From a virus: a DNA stretch of 64,000 bases. Every line of letters starts with the position of its first letter. The stretch's first letter is position 1. The position numbers and the translations under genes are program-made. This document shows, piece after piece, positions 1 to 9,294 of the stretch. The DNA lies in IMG/VR virus record IMGVR_UViG_3300012000_002412, positions 62,001 to 126,000 of that record; one strand, 5' to 3'. The notes under the pieces are model-generated. The model saw nothing but the letters and a program-made list of their open reading frames with translations, was not told the DNA's origin and ran no database searches.

Positions 1-810
1 AATATAAAAATAGGTGATAATATTCCTTATATAGAAACTGATAATGTATTTAATGATGATGTTATATATAATGACTTTCTAATATATGGATTAATATGGG
101 GTGATGGTACTTTCGTGAATAATACGCCTTTATTATATGTTGATAAAAAAGAATCTGATTTTATAAAGGAGATACAAAGTATTTTAAGCGATAAGTTCGT
201 ATCAATAATTGATCATAAAATTGATCATTCTTGTAAAATTAATGATTTATATGATGAGTATAATACTGAAATGATTAAAATTAACTTTGGTACGGAAATA
301 GGTAAGAAAATGATAAGTATCTTACCAAAAACAAGAGCTAAGAATAGAAGATTAAATATAAATGTTTTTAAATCAAACTCTGATATATTTAACTTTTTCA
401 ATGGTTGGATATCAACAGATGGTAGTATATCAGGTGGTAAGATAAGTCTATACAATACGAGTTATAATTGTTTAAGAGATGCTCAATTATTATTATCTAG
501 AGTTGGTATAAGGTCTAATATATCAGATATTAGTCATAAAGAAATTTTGGTTAGAGGTAAAAAACATCAAAGAACATCTTGTTTAGTGATATCAGACCAA
601 AAATCTGTTAAGATATTTAGTGATAATATAAAATTATTGAATATTAAAAAAAGATTAAAATTAAGTGAATATTCTAATTTAGAAAGAAGGGTTTTAAAAC
701 ATCAATATTCAAAAGTAAAATCTATTAAAGAGATTGGATATAAACCAGTTTATGATATAGAGGTTTCAAATTCACATCAATTTAACTGCGAGGGTATAAA
801 TATTCATAAT
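1..810 (+). other. LAGLIDADG homing-endonuclease intein (C-terminal part)
   Basis: This is the protein-splicing element inside the flavoprotein gene. It keeps both acidic LAGLIDADG motifs (WGDG and STDG), a C-terminal 'VYDIEVSNSHQF' block and the terminal His-Asn at nt 805-810, directly before Cys+1. The N-terminal splicing block lies outside the window. The endonuclease and splicing residues visible here look intact, so the element is probably active. Confidence 0.88.
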
Positions 811-1428
811 TGTTCATGTTATTTTAAAGGAGATACCCAAAAACCAGACCTTTTAAAAGAAGAGGGTGTTTATCAACTTCTTCAACAATGTGACGCTTTT
901 ATTGTTTTTTCACCTATTCATTGGCACGCCCTTTCTTCTCAAATTAAGGCCTTATTTGACCGATTAGTTTGTGTCAATCTAACTTTGACAATTGATGATG
1001 CTAAAAAACTGATGGGTGATGGTAATATAAAAAATCCAGAAATTACTGGTAAATTTGCTAAATCTGGACAATTTGATGATATGTTAAGAAATCATCTTGA
1101 AGGAAAAGTGGCCGCATTTTATGTTCACGGTGACGACGGAGCTGATGATTATAGCGAAAAAGAATTACCGCAGTCTTATAGTGACGTTTTAGATGATGGA
1201 TTTTCAAATAATCCAAAGGCAACGGTGATGCCTTATGTCATGCAATTGAAATATTCTGGAGTTTTTGTTCCTGATAACTTGATAGAGGCCTTTTATACCA
1301 ATAGGGGAATCAATTATTATGTGGCGAATCAGACACTTTTTAAAAATTCTGAATTTTTCGAAAGAGCTGATAACCTGATAGAAAATCTCTTAGACTATTT
1401 AGAAGGTGGTGACGAAGAGACTATATGA
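1..1428 (+). CDS. NADPH-dependent FMN reductase-like flavoprotein interrupted by a LAGLIDADG intein (5' end outside window)
   Basis: The reading frame is open from base 1, so the gene starts upstream; GTG at 115 is only an internal codon. Bases 1-810 encode most of an intein with two LAGLIDADG-type helices, 'LIYGLIWGDGT' (nt 79-111) and 'FFNGWISTDGS' (nt 394-426). The intein ends in a block-F-like region finishing 'GINIHN', followed by Cys+1 (nt 811), as class 1 splicing requires. The C-extein (nt 811-1428, about 205 aa) has 'FIVFSPIHWHALSSQIKALF', the flavodoxin-fold FMN/NADPH-binding segment of the NADPH-dependent FMN reductase (WrbA/iron-sulfur flavoprotein-like) family. The intein sits in the Cys-rich loop just before that segment. 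The physiological substrate is unknown. The family call is firm; the redox role is inferred. Confidence 0.85.
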   Translation, partial: NIKIGDNIPYIETDNVFNDDVIYNDFLIYGLIWGDGTFVNNTPLLYVDKKESDFIKEIQSILSDKFVSIIDHKIDHSCKINDLYDEYNTEMIKINFGTEIGKKMISILPKTRAKNRRLNINVFKSNSDIFNFFNGWISTDGSISGGKISLYNTSYNCLRDAQLLLSRVGIRSNISDISHKEILVRGKKHQRTSCLVISDQKSVKIFSDNIKLLNIKKRLKLSEYSNLERRVLKHQYSKVKSIKEIGYKPVYDIEVSNSHQFNCEGINIHNCSCYFKGDTQKPDLLKEEGVYQLLQQCDAFIVFSPIHWHALSSQIKALFDRLVCVNLTLTIDDAKKLMGDGNIKNPEITGKFAKSGQFDDMLRNHLEGKVAAFYVHGDDGADDYSEKELPQSYSDVLDDGFSNNPKATVMPYVMQLKYSGVFVPDNLIEAFYTNRGINYYVANQTLFKNSEFFERADNLIENLLDYLEGGDEETI

Positions 1429-1471
1429 AGATTTTTTTTGATATTATTTTTTTTATTTTAAATCTTTTTGT

Positions 1472-1488
1472 TAAGTTTGTGATATAAT
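1472..1488 (+). promoter_or_regulatory. Candidate promoter of the tRNA cluster
   Basis: TAAGTTTG at 1472-1479 fits the Bacteroidota -7 consensus TAnnTTTG, and TATAAT at 1483-1488 fits a sigma70-type -10. Either lies 12-29 nt before the first tRNA. No good -33 TTTG is visible upstream, so the assignment is tentative. Confidence 0.35.
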
Positions 1489-1500
1489 TAAAGTTCTTAC

Positions 1501-1585
1501 AGAGAAGTGTCAGAGCGGTCGAATGAGGCGGTCTTGAAAACCGTTGATCTTTACGGATCCGGGGGTTCGAATCCCTCCTTCTCTG
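1501..1585 (+). tRNA. tRNA-Ser (anticodon TGA)
   Basis: An 85-nt class II tRNA. The acceptor stem AGAGAAG/CTTCTCT is perfect, with discriminator G. The anticodon arm is GCGGT-CTTGAAA-ACCGT, a long variable arm follows, and the T arm has the TTCGAAT loop. CCA is not encoded (the sequence continues GCTT). The next tRNA follows after 10 nt, so both are probably cut from one precursor that ends at the terminator at 1743-1770. Confidence 0.95.
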
Positions 1586-1595
1586 CTTAATATAT

Positions 1596-1668
<73 letters not shown>

Positions 1669-1669
1669 C

Positions 1670-1740
1670 AAAGTTTTCGTAGTGGTTAACTTTCCCTTGA
1701 TAGGGGGTCTGATTTTATCAGTGTGAATACCCAAATTCAC
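1670..1740 (+). ncRNA. Tandem hairpin array after the tRNAs; possible degenerate tRNA or small structured RNA
   Basis: Four hairpins follow one another: AAAGTT/AACTTT (1670-1693), CCCT/AGGG (1694-1705), CTGAT/ATCAG (1709-1721) and GTGAAT/ATTCAC (1723-1740). A terminator hairpin comes directly after. The stretch TCGTAGTGGTTAA looks like a tRNA D arm, and the layout (D-like, anticodon-like, variable-like, T-like) resembles a class II tRNA. However, there is no proper acceptor stem or TTCRANY loop. It could be a decayed tRNA or a processed leader/trailer RNA. No function can be read from the sequence. Confidence 0.45.
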
Positions 1741-1742
1741 TT

Positions 1743-1770
1743 AAACCTACAATTTTTGTAGGTTTTTTTA
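1743..1770 (+). terminator. Rho-independent terminator of the tRNA operon
   Basis: Perfect 8-bp stem AAACCTAC/GTAGGTTT with loop AATTTTT, followed by a T-rich tract. It lies directly downstream of the two tRNAs and the hairpin array. Confidence 0.85.
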
Positions 1771-1834
1771 TTTTTAAAACTTTTTATTGAAGAAGGAGTA
1801 TAAAAGATACTTTAACAATTTAACTTTTTTATTG

Positions 1835-2350
1835 ATGGGTTTAGAAATCGAAAGAAAATTCCTACTAAAATCTCTTCCAAATAGAGAACCGGTCGAAAAA
1901 ATCGACATATTTCAATGGTATCTTAAAAATAGCGACAATGTCTGGGAAAGAGCCAGGTGTTGCTACTCTGATGTCAGAGGTTCTTTTTTTGTTCACACAA
2001 TTAAAAAATCAATTGATGTGGGTATCAATGATGAACAAGAAAAACCGCTATCACAGCAACAATACAACCAATTTGTTGATGATTGTAAAACCAATCAATC
2101 AAAATTTATAACAAAGACTAGATATATTTATGACCATGGTAATTTATTCTGGGAAGTCGACCTGTTTACCGGAGGTCACCATTTGATAATAGCCGAAATT
2201 GAAATTCCAACTATCGATTTTAATTTCGAAATACCAAAATTTATAAATGATAAATTAATTATGGAAGTCACTGGTTTCAAGCAGTTTAGTAATAGGAGTC
2301 TTTCAAATAAATACACAAAAAAATCAAAATTGAACCAAGTGGTTTTATAA
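1835..2350 (+). CDS. CYTH-domain protein (triphosphate-binding; adenylate cyclase IV/triphosphatase family)
   Basis: The protein begins MGLEIERKFLL, the ExExK signature that opens CYTH triphosphate tunnel enzymes. Later acidic/basic strands (RARCCYSDVRG, FITKTRYIY, WEVDLFTGG, AEIEIPT) match the alternating metal- and phosphate-binding strands of the tunnel. The family hydrolyses or cyclises triphosphorylated substrates (tripolyphosphate, thiamine triphosphate, ATP). Length (171 aa) is normal. I chose ATG 1835 because ExExK should lie at the extreme N-terminus; an upstream TTG at 1787 would add 16 residues unlike the family. The exact substrate is unknown. Confidence 0.8.
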   Translation: MGLEIERKFLLKSLPNREPVEKIDIFQWYLKNSDNVWERARCCYSDVRGSFFVHTIKKSIDVGINDEQEKPLSQQQYNQFVDDCKTNQSKFITKTRYIYDHGNLFWEVDLFTGGHHLIIAEIEIPTIDFNFEIPKFINDKLIMEVTGFKQFSNRSLSNKYTKKSKLNQVVL

Positions 2351-2394
2351 ACCAGAACAAAAAATTAGATATAATAAAAAATATAATTTAAACA

Positions 2395-4494
2395 ATGAAC
2401 AATCAAAAACAAGTTTACCCAGATATCAAAGCCGCTTTGCATGATGATGACGATGATGATAAATTTGGTTCACAGAAGAAAAGTGAGTCAAAGTCTAAGA
2501 CACCGGTGTTGGACACATATAGCCGTGATTTAACAAAAATGGCTGAGGAAAATAAATTAGATCCTATTGTCGGTCGTGAAAAAGAAATCGAAAGAGTTTC
2601 CCAGATTTTATCTAGAAGAAAAAAGAATAACCCGGTTTTAATTGGTGAGCCTGGTGTTGGAAAATCTTCAATTGCCGAGGGATTGGCACTTAGAATTATT
2701 CAAAGAAAAGTTAGTCGTCTACTTTTTAATAAAAGAGTTGTTATGTTAGACTTGGCCTCAATGGTTGCTGGGACTAAATACCGTGGTCAATTTGAAGAAA
2801 GAATTAAAGCCCTTATGGCAGAAGTAGAAAAAGAACCAGATGTCATACTTTTTATTGATGAAATCCATACTATCATTGGTGCAGGTGGGGCTTCCGGTTC
2901 ACTTGATGCTTCAAATATGTTAAAACCAGCGCTTGCTAGAGGTGAGATTCAAATCATTGGGGCTACAACTTTAGATGAGTATCGAAAACATATCGAAAAA
3001 GATGGTGCTTTGGAAAGAAGGTTTCAAAAAGTTCAAGTTGAACCAGCTTCTAATGAAGAAACTTTTCAGATTCTAAATAACATAAAAGATAGATACGAGC
3101 ACCACCACAATGTGATTTACACCGAAGATGCTATTAAGGCTTGTGTTGATTTAACTGAAAGATATTTAACAGATAGATTTCTACCAGATAAGGCAATCGA
3201 TGCCTTAGATGAAGTTGGAGCCCGTGTCCATATTTCAAATATTGTAGTTCCCAAAGAAATTACAGATGTTGAGAAAAAATTGTCTGAAATCAAAGACAAG
3301 AAAAATGATGTTATCCGGGGTCAAAGATACGAAGAAGCCGCTAAATTGCGAGATGTCGAAAAACAACTTAATCTTCAACTTGAAGAAGCAAGAGTTAACT
3401 GGGAAAATGACCAAAAGAATAATCGAGTCGAAGTAGATGAAAACTCAGTGGCTGAAGTTGTTGCTATGATGTCGGGTATTCCGGTAACTAAGGTAAGTCA
3501 AAATGAAAATGAAAAATTATCTAAAATGTTGGAATCTATTTCCGGTAAGGTGATTGGCCAAGACGACGCTGTGAAGAAAATTGTTAAAGCTATTCAAAGA
3601 GGTCGAGTTGGCTTAAAGGATCCAAATAGACCGATTGGTTCATTTATGTTTTTAGGTCCAACCGGAGTTGGAAAAACTCAACTGGCTAAAGTGTTGGCTA
3701 AATACCTTTTTGATTCAGAAGACTCTTTAATTAGAATTGACATGTCTGAATTTATGGAAAAATTTGCCGTATCTCGACTTGTTGGAGCACCTCCGGGATA
3801 TGTCGGTCACGATGAGGGTGGTCAGTTGACAGAAAAAGTCAGAAGAAAACCTTATTCAGTTGTCTTATTAGATGAAATTGAAAAGGCACACCCTGAAGTT
3901 TTCAATCTACTTCTTCAGGTTTTAGATGACGGTCAACTAACTGATTCACTGGGTCGTAAAGTTAATTTTAAGAACACGATTATTATTATGACATCAAATA
4001 CCGGTTCTAGACAAGTTAAAGATTTTGGAGCAGGAGTCGGATTTTCTACTAAAACTAAACAGGCACAAGCAGAAGATGACACTAAGGCGGTGATAGAAAA
4101 AGAATTGAAAAAGAAATTTTCACCTGAATTTCTGAATCGTGTAGATGATGTTGTTATGTTTAACTCACTTTCAAAAGAAAACATTGATGAGATTATCAAA
4201 ATTGAGTTGTCTAAGTTAACTGATAGAGTTCAGAAAATGGAATTTACACTAAATATCACACAATCGGCTATTGACCATATTGCAAAAGAAGGATTTGATC
4301 CACAGTATGGTGCTAGACCACTTAAAAGGTCCATACAGCGAAATGTCGAAGATGTCTTAACAGAAGAAATCATACAATCTAATCCTGAAAAAGGTTCTTT
4401 ATTGAATCTTGATTTTGATCCATCAACTGAATCAATCAAAGTTACCATTGAAGGTGAGAAAAAGAAAAAAGTTAGAAAGAAAAAAGGTGAATAA
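2395..4494 (+). CDS. clpC: ClpC/ClpA-like AAA+ protein unfoldase lacking the Clp N-domain
   Basis: A 699-aa double-AAA+ ATPase. The first module has Walker A GEPGVGKS (84-91) and Walker B ILFIDE (151-156). A short middle domain with a UVR-like motif (RYEEAAKLRD, 311-320) follows. The second module has Walker A GPTGVGKT (421-428), Walker B VVLLDEIE (489-496) and a C-terminal D2 region. The usual N-terminal double Clp repeat is replaced by a 40-residue acidic/basic linker. The short middle domain indicates ClpC rather than ClpB. A VGF tripeptide (548-550) sits where ClpC/ClpA carry the ClpP-docking loop, so it may feed host ClpP. No clpP is seen in the window. The stop overlaps the next start (TAATG). 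Confidence 0.92.
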   Translation: MNNQKQVYPDIKAALHDDDDDDKFGSQKKSESKSKTPVLDTYSRDLTKMAEENKLDPIVGREKEIERVSQILSRRKKNNPVLIGEPGVGKSSIAEGLALRIIQRKVSRLLFNKRVVMLDLASMVAGTKYRGQFEERIKALMAEVEKEPDVILFIDEIHTIIGAGGASGSLDASNMLKPALARGEIQIIGATTLDEYRKHIEKDGALERRFQKVQVEPASNEETFQILNNIKDRYEHHHNVIYTEDAIKACVDLTERYLTDRFLPDKAIDALDEVGARVHISNIVVPKEITDVEKKLSEIKDKKNDVIRGQRYEEAAKLRDVEKQLNLQLEEARVNWENDQKNNRVEVDENSVAEVVAMMSGIPVTKVSQNENEKLSKMLESISGKVIGQDDAVKKIVKAIQRGRVGLKDPNRPIGSFMFLGPTGVGKTQLAKVLAKYLFDSEDSLIRIDMSEFMEKFAVSRLVGAPPGYVGHDEGGQLTEKVRRKPYSVVLLDEIEKAHPEVFNLLLQVLDDGQLTDSLGRKVNFKNTIIIMTSNTGSRQVKDFGAGVGFSTKTKQAQAEDDTKAVIEKELKKKFSPEFLNRVDDVVMFNSLSKENIDEIIKIELSKLTDRVQKMEFTLNITQSAIDHIAKEGFDPQYGARPLKRSIQRNVEDVLTEEIIQSNPEKGSLLNLDFDPSTESIKVTIEGEKKKKVRKKKGE

Positions 4495-5246
4495 TGAAGT
4501 TATTTGAATTTACAGGATTGGCCAGATCTGGACACCACGCAATCATCAATTGGGTAATTAAAAATTATTGTGGAAAAGAATTACCTATGCAGGGTAAGTT
4601 TCAAGAAATTGAAGATAAATATTTATATTATATAAATGAAGCAAATTTTGACCAGCACGAAATCCATCCTTATCTCACCCAACGACGAAAAAGAATACAA
4701 CACCTGTTTGTTGGATATGAAAATGTAGAACCTAATTTTTCACTTTTTTCACCTGACAAAAACTGGCAGACACCTTATGACTTTTGTTATGATGGCTTAG
4801 ACTACCCAATTGAAAGACATAAGATTATTTTAATTAGGGATTTCTATGATAATTTGGCCTCCAGAGTTAAAAAAAATTTAGGTGGAATTTTTGATAATCA
4901 AGGAAAAGAGATACAATTCGATATTTCTAATCACTTTATTCAAATCTGGAAACAACAAGCTTATGAGATAATTAATAGAAAATGTCACCACTTGAAATTT
5001 GAAGATTGGATTAATTCTCCAAAGATAAGACAACAATTTCTTTTTGAGAACTTTAAGACATTTGAAATTTGGGACCATACACAAGTTAAGGGAACTGTTA
5101 GTTCTTTTGAAGATCTTGATAAATCGAAAATAAATGACAGAGTGTCGCAAGTAGAATTTACTGACCAAACAAAATCATTAGTCAATTCTGATAATGAATT
5201 AAAAGACCTTATCTTAGAGTTAGGATATCCTCTAAAACAATTATAA
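4494..5246 (+). CDS. Sulfotransferase-family protein (P-loop, PAPS-type)
   Basis: The 250-aa protein opens with a beta-strand and '[15 protein letters not shown]', which matches the 5'-phosphosulfate loop (xGxxRSGxxxL/I) of the PAPS sulfotransferase superfamily. A later '[16 protein letters not shown]' corresponds to the 3'-phosphate-binding strand/helix (RDPxxxxxS-like). The predicted reaction is transfer of sulfate from PAPS to a glycan or other acceptor. It is the first gene of the glycan island and is followed by the GDP-fucose genes. It differs from the second sulfotransferase at 30.5 kb, so they are not recent duplicates. Confidence 0.72.
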   Translation: MKLFEFTGLARSGHHAIINWVIKNYCGKELPMQGKFQEIEDKYLYYINEANFDQHEIHPYLTQRRKRIQHLFVGYENVEPNFSLFSPDKNWQTPYDFCYDGLDYPIERHKIILIRDFYDNLASRVKKNLGGIFDNQGKEIQFDISNHFIQIWKQQAYEIINRKCHHLKFEDWINSPKIRQQFLFENFKTFEIWDHTQVKGTVSSFEDLDKSKINDRVSQVEFTDQTKSLVNSDNELKDLILELGYPLKQL

Positions 5247-5250
5247 TATA

Positions 5251-6171
5251 ATGGACTTATCGTCAAAAATTTGGGTGGCTGGTCACCGTGGAATGGTGGG
5301 GTCTGCTATTGTTAGAAAATTAAAAGATTTAGGTTACACAAATTTAGTTCTCAAATCTAAATCTGAACTAGATTTAACTAATCAATCTGAGGTGGTCAAT
5401 TTCTTCAAAAACGAAAAACCAGAATATGTTTTTTTAGCCGCTGCTAAAGTTGGTGGGATATTGGCTAACGATAAATACCGAGCTGATTTTATCTATCAAA
5501 ATTTAATGATACAAACCAATGTTATCAAATCTTGTTTTGATTTTGGGGTAAAAAAACTATTATTTTTAGGCTCATCGTGTATCTATCCAAAAAATTGCCC
5601 ACAGCCAATTAAAGAAGAGTATCTCTTATCAGGTCTACTCGAAAAGACAAATGACGCCTATGCAATTGCTAAAATTGCGGGTATAAAAATGTGCCAGGAT
5701 TTCAATAAGCAATACCAGACAAATTTTATTTCAGTTATGCCGACTAATTTGTATGGTCCTCAAGACAACTACGACTTAAACAATTCGCACGTACTTCCTG
5801 CCCTGATTCGTAAATTTCACGAGGCTAAAATAACTAATAAAGGTTCGGTTGAAATATGGGGATCGGGAACTCCTATGAGGGAGTTTCTCTATGTTGATGA
5901 CTTAGCAGATGCTTGCCTACATTTGGTGAAAACTTACAATGGGTCAGAAATTGTAAATATCGGAACAGGTGTTGATATATCTATAAAAGACTTGGCCTAT
6001 TTAATACGAGATATTGTCGGATTTTCTGGTGAAGTCCACTTTAATTTAGATATGCCAGATGGAACATTGAGAAAACTTTTAGATGTTTCAAAACTAAAAG
6101 GTTTAGGTTGGCAACATTCAACAACATTAAAAGAAGGAATTAAAAAAACTTATCATGACTACATCACCTAA
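5251..6171 (+). CDS. fcl: GDP-L-fucose synthase
   Basis: An SDR-fold epimerase/reductase of 306 aa. It has the NAD(P)-binding motif [14 protein letters not shown] near the N-terminus, the 'LGSSCIYPK' strand and the catalytic YAIAK (Y-x3-K). Length and motifs match WcaG/Fcl, which epimerises and reduces GDP-4-keto-6-deoxy-mannose to GDP-L-fucose. It overlaps the next gene, gmd, by 17 nt, so the two steps are translated together. It probably supplies fucose donor for the glycosyltransferases downstream. Confidence 0.95.
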   Translation: MDLSSKIWVAGHRGMVGSAIVRKLKDLGYTNLVLKSKSELDLTNQSEVVNFFKNEKPEYVFLAAAKVGGILANDKYRADFIYQNLMIQTNVIKSCFDFGVKKLLFLGSSCIYPKNCPQPIKEEYLLSGLLEKTNDAYAIAKIAGIKMCQDFNKQYQTNFISVMPTNLYGPQDNYDLNNSHVLPALIRKFHEAKITNKGSVEIWGSGTPMREFLYVDDLADACLHLVKTYNGSEIVNIGTGVDISIKDLAYLIRDIVGFSGEVHFNLDMPDGTLRKLLDVSKLKGLGWQHSTTLKEGIKKTYHDYIT

Positions 6172-7195
6172 AAAGGCGCTTATTACAGGAATAACCGGTC
6201 AATCGGGAAGTCACCTTGCGGACTTACTTTTAGAAAAAGGTTACCAAGTTCATGGTATTATTAGAAGAACGTCTTCTTTTAACACTGAAAGAATCGATCA
6301 CATTTTTGATAAATTAAAATTACATTATGGAGATGTCACCGATCCGCTTGTTATATCAAATTTAATTTCAGAAATACAACCAGATGAAGTTTATAATTTA
6401 GCCGCCCAGTCACATGTTAAAGTTAGCTTTGAAATTCCCTATTACACGGCACAAGTTGACGCGCTGGGAACTCTAACTATTTTAGAGGCCGTTAAAAACC
6501 ACTGCCCACAAGCCAGAGTTTACCAAGCTTCTACATCAGAATTATATGGTGGGGTCGGTTATAATATGCCCCAGACTGGATATAATGAGGAGTCTAAAAT
6601 GCACCCCAGAAGCCCGTATGGTGTTGCAAAGTTGTATGGTCTTTGGATTTGTAAAAATTATAGAGAATCTTATGGTATGTATATTTGTAATGGTATACTC
6701 TTTAATCACGAAGGTGAACGCAGAGGTGAGACTTTTGTGACAAGAAAAATCACAAAAGGATTAGCTAAGATTAAAAAAGCAATAGAATCCGGTCATAATT
6801 TTGACGCCATTAAATTAGGAAATCTTGATTCTAAAAGAGACTGGGGTTATGCTAAAGACTTTGTTAGAGGAATGTGGATGATGTTACAACAAGATAGACC
6901 TAACGACTTTGTACTTGCAACCGGTGAAACGCATTCGATTAGAGAATTTGTCGAATTGGCTTGTCACAATTGTGATTTAAGGATTAAATGGATTGGAAGT
7001 GGTAGTGATGAAAAGGCAGTTTTAGAAGATGGAACCCCAATAATTGAAGTTAGTCAAAAATACTATCGACCAAGTGAAGTAGATTTACTCTTAGGAGACT
7101 ATTCTAAAGCAAAAGATGTGTTAGGGTGGACTCCACAGGTGAAATTCAACCAACTTGTTGAAATTATGACAAAACACGATATAGAAAATAACTAA
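6155..7195 (+). CDS. gmd: GDP-mannose 4,6-dehydratase
   Basis: A 346-aa SDR-family enzyme with [18 protein letters not shown] (dinucleotide-binding), [14 protein letters not shown], the substrate region STSELYG, catalytic YGVAK and the family signature [15 protein letters not shown]. It dehydrates GDP-D-mannose to GDP-4-keto-6-deoxy-mannose, the substrate of the preceding fcl gene. The start lies inside fcl in another frame, a usual translational-coupling arrangement. Confidence 0.96.
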   Translation: MTTSPKKALITGITGQSGSHLADLLLEKGYQVHGIIRRTSSFNTERIDHIFDKLKLHYGDVTDPLVISNLISEIQPDEVYNLAAQSHVKVSFEIPYYTAQVDALGTLTILEAVKNHCPQARVYQASTSELYGGVGYNMPQTGYNEESKMHPRSPYGVAKLYGLWICKNYRESYGMYICNGILFNHEGERRGETFVTRKITKGLAKIKKAIESGHNFDAIKLGNLDSKRDWGYAKDFVRGMWMMLQQDRPNDFVLATGETHSIREFVELACHNCDLRIKWIGSGSDEKAVLEDGTPIIEVSQKYYRPSEVDLLLGDYSKAKDVLGWTPQVKFNQLVEIMTKHDIENN

Positions 7196-7201
7196 GCAGA
7201 T

Positions 7202-7903
7202 ATGATACATATTTTATGGGCCACAATTCGTCCAGAGCAATTTAAAGACGCACACTCTGAGTGGATTCGGCGGTCTGATGCGCCAGACAATATAAAAACA
7301 TATGTCGCCGTTAATTGGGTGGAACATGCTGATAATTTAAGAGATTATTTGAAAAACGATTATATAATAACTCTAAACACCAATAAGATTGGTGTTTGTT
7401 ATCCTTCTTATCAACTTTCTTCTAATTTAGGAATTAAAATGGGTGTAGTAGATGAAAGTGATATTGTTATTTTTGCCTCTGATGATTTTTTAGCTCCTCA
7501 AAATTGGGACACCTATTTAATAAATAAATTTGAAAAAATGGGAGATGTTGGTCTTATGGTTAGAGATGGTTATCAATTACCGGATTCTTCTAATATGTTA
7601 CATCCGGCTATTACAATTCCTATTATGACTTGGGGTTGTTTAAAAAAGTTAAACTCCGTAATTTACCACCCCTCTTACAATCATATGTTCTCAGATTGTG
7701 AGTTATATAATAACTTAAAAGATTTGGGCTTACTTTATGATGATAGATTAAACGACGAGACGGTTTTCGAACATCTTCACTATGCAGCTGGTAAAAGAAA
7801 CTCAGATGAAGCAGATAGGGCTTATAATCAAAAGTGGAAAGAAGATGAAATAACTTGGAATAGGAGAAAATTATTACCGGTAGAAGAAAGAATTAAAATA
7901 TGA
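7202..7903 (+). CDS. Glycosyltransferase-like protein (GT-A type)
   Basis: A 233-aa protein beginning 'IHILWATIRPEQF' with a central 'IVIFASDDFLAPQNWD', which resembles the metal/nucleotide-sugar-binding acidic strand of GT-A enzymes (GT2-like). A later 'CELYNNLKDLGLLYDDRL' fits the C-terminal part of such folds. Donor and acceptor are unknown. It lies 6 nt after gmd, within the glycan island, so a role in using or decorating fucosylated glycans is plausible. Confidence 0.6.
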   Translation: MIHILWATIRPEQFKDAHSEWIRRSDAPDNIKTYVAVNWVEHADNLRDYLKNDYIITLNTNKIGVCYPSYQLSSNLGIKMGVVDESDIVIFASDDFLAPQNWDTYLINKFEKMGDVGLMVRDGYQLPDSSNMLHPAITIPIMTWGCLKKLNSVIYHPSYNHMFSDCELYNNLKDLGLLYDDRLNDETVFEHLHYAAGKRNSDEADRAYNQKWKEDEITWNRRKLLPVEERIKI

Positions 7904-7951
7904 CTTAGTCTTGTACCTTATTAAAATTAAAATATAAAAAACAAAAAAAGA

Positions 7952-8545
7952 GTGGCACATAAAGAACAAAAAGATTATTTAGACAGAATAAAAAAAGAAT
8001 TCCCATCTGCATTTACAAACTGTAAAGTTTTAGACATTGGATCATTTGATGTTAATGGAAACGAAAAACCTTGGTTTGATAATTGCGACTTTACTGGATT
8101 GGACATAGGTCCAGGAAAAGGAGTTGATGTTGTTTGTCCTGCAAACGAATACGATGCACCGGATGAAACATTTGATACTATTATATCTTGTGAGTGTTGG
8201 GAGCACAATCCGTTTTATAAAGAAAGTATACAGAACGCTGTTAGAATGTTAAAACCCGGTGGGTATTTAATATTTACTTGCGCAACTACAGGTAGACCTA
8301 TTCACGGGACTAAAACACAGGATAAGATAGATAGAGAAAAACTTGTAACATCACAAGGTAACTCTGCTGAAAATTGGATAACTATGCCAAATGTTTTCAG
8401 AGAAGACTGGGATTCTGAGTATTATAGAAACGTAACAGAAGAAGATGTCAGAAATTGCATTGATGTTGATGCAATATTTTCTTCCTATAGATTCGAAGTT
8501 GAGACGAAACACTGTGATTTATATTTCTGGGGTATAAAAAAATAA
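7952..8545 (+). CDS. Class I SAM-dependent methyltransferase
   Basis: A 197-aa protein starting at GTG. SAM motif I is 'VLDIGSFDVNG', an acidic end of strand 2 is 'TGLDIGPG', post-I 'FDTIISCECWEHN' matches motif II, and 'MLKPGGYLIFT' is motif III. This is the usual Methyltransf_11 order. In a run of glycosyltransferase genes it most likely O- or N-methylates a sugar, but the substrate cannot be read. It is separated from the previous gene by 48 nt and from the next by 8 nt. Confidence 0.82.
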   Translation: MAHKEQKDYLDRIKKEFPSAFTNCKVLDIGSFDVNGNEKPWFDNCDFTGLDIGPGKGVDVVCPANEYDAPDETFDTIISCECWEHNPFYKESIQNAVRMLKPGGYLIFTCATTGRPIHGTKTQDKIDREKLVTSQGNSAENWITMPNVFREDWDSEYYRNVTEEDVRNCIDVDAIFSSYRFEVETKHCDLYFWGIKK

Positions 8546-8553
8546 AAAATTAA

Positions 8554-9294
8554 ATGAAGATAGTATTTTTCACCACCTCCACATTTTCTGATATACAGGA
8601 GCTTCAGTCAGCTTGTATTAGAAAATTTTTCCGAGAATCACATATAGTCAAATTTGATGGTAGATCTGGTTGGTTTACTGTTTGGTATCAATGGTTAGAT
8701 TTTGCTAAAAGTTATGAAGCCGATTGGTATGTTCATATTGATGAAGATTGCTTTATCACATCAGCAGATGAAATTCACAATTTGATTCAATATATGACCG
8801 ATAACAACTATGATATAGCCGGACCACCAGACGGCCATTTTGAGTATAGAAGTGGAAATCACATGGCTCTTAATTCATTTTTTATGATAATGAATAGAAA
8901 ATGTATTGACTCTTGGAACAACCGAACAGCAGTTTGTCAATTCAAAAGTGAGTGGATCGAAGAATACCCGTATGAAAAAAAGAACCATTCGCACTATGAA
9001 TGGGATATGGAGTTCGGATCTTCTGGAAAACCCCTTGGGTTGATTTGGAAGCCTGAAACTGAACCGTATTATGATTTTATGTGGGTGTTAAAAGAAGCCG
9101 GGTGTAGGTTTCATTATTTAGAGCCAGTTTTTGGCGAGGAGTTTCAAACAACAAATTTGTTAAACAACACTATAATTCATATGTGGCACCAAAGAGAAAG
9201 ATGGGTAGACCGGGTAGTATCACCACTGCATAAAATGACAAACAAGTCTAGATTTGATGGTGTGGTTCAGAAAATTAAATCAATTTTAGAGTGA
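8554..9294 (+). CDS. Glycosyltransferase-like protein with DED motif
   Basis: A 246-aa protein. 'YEADWYVHIDEDCFIT' is an N-terminal-half strand ending in Asp-Glu-Asp, like the DxD metal site of GT-A enzymes. 'FFMIMNRKCIDSW' and 'IIHMWHQRERW' follow, as expected for acceptor-site and late catalytic regions. The stop overlaps the next gene's GTG start. No closer family can be named. Confidence 0.55.
   Translation: MKIVFFTTSTFSDIQELQSACIRKFFRESHIVKFDGRSGWFTVWYQWLDFAKSYEADWYVHIDEDCFITSADEIHNLIQYMTDNNYDIAGPPDGHFEYRSGNHMALNSFFMIMNRKCIDSWNNRTAVCQFKSEWIEEYPYEKKNHSHYEWDMEFGSSGKPLGLIWKPETEPYYDFMWVLKEAGCRFHYLEPVFGEEFQTTNLLNNTIIHMWHQRERWVDRVVSPLHKMTNKSRFDGVVQKIKSILE

Noticed and set aside
225-455. Open frame on the minus strand within the intein
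   Set aside because: Opposite to a clear intein coding frame with conserved motifs. Composition is that of a low-complexity shadow.
1787-1834. TTG start upstream of the CYTH gene, with an AGAAGGAG element
   Set aside because: The AGAAGGAG lies after the TTG, not before it, and the extra 16 residues are not family-like. ATG 1835 puts ExExK at the N-terminus.
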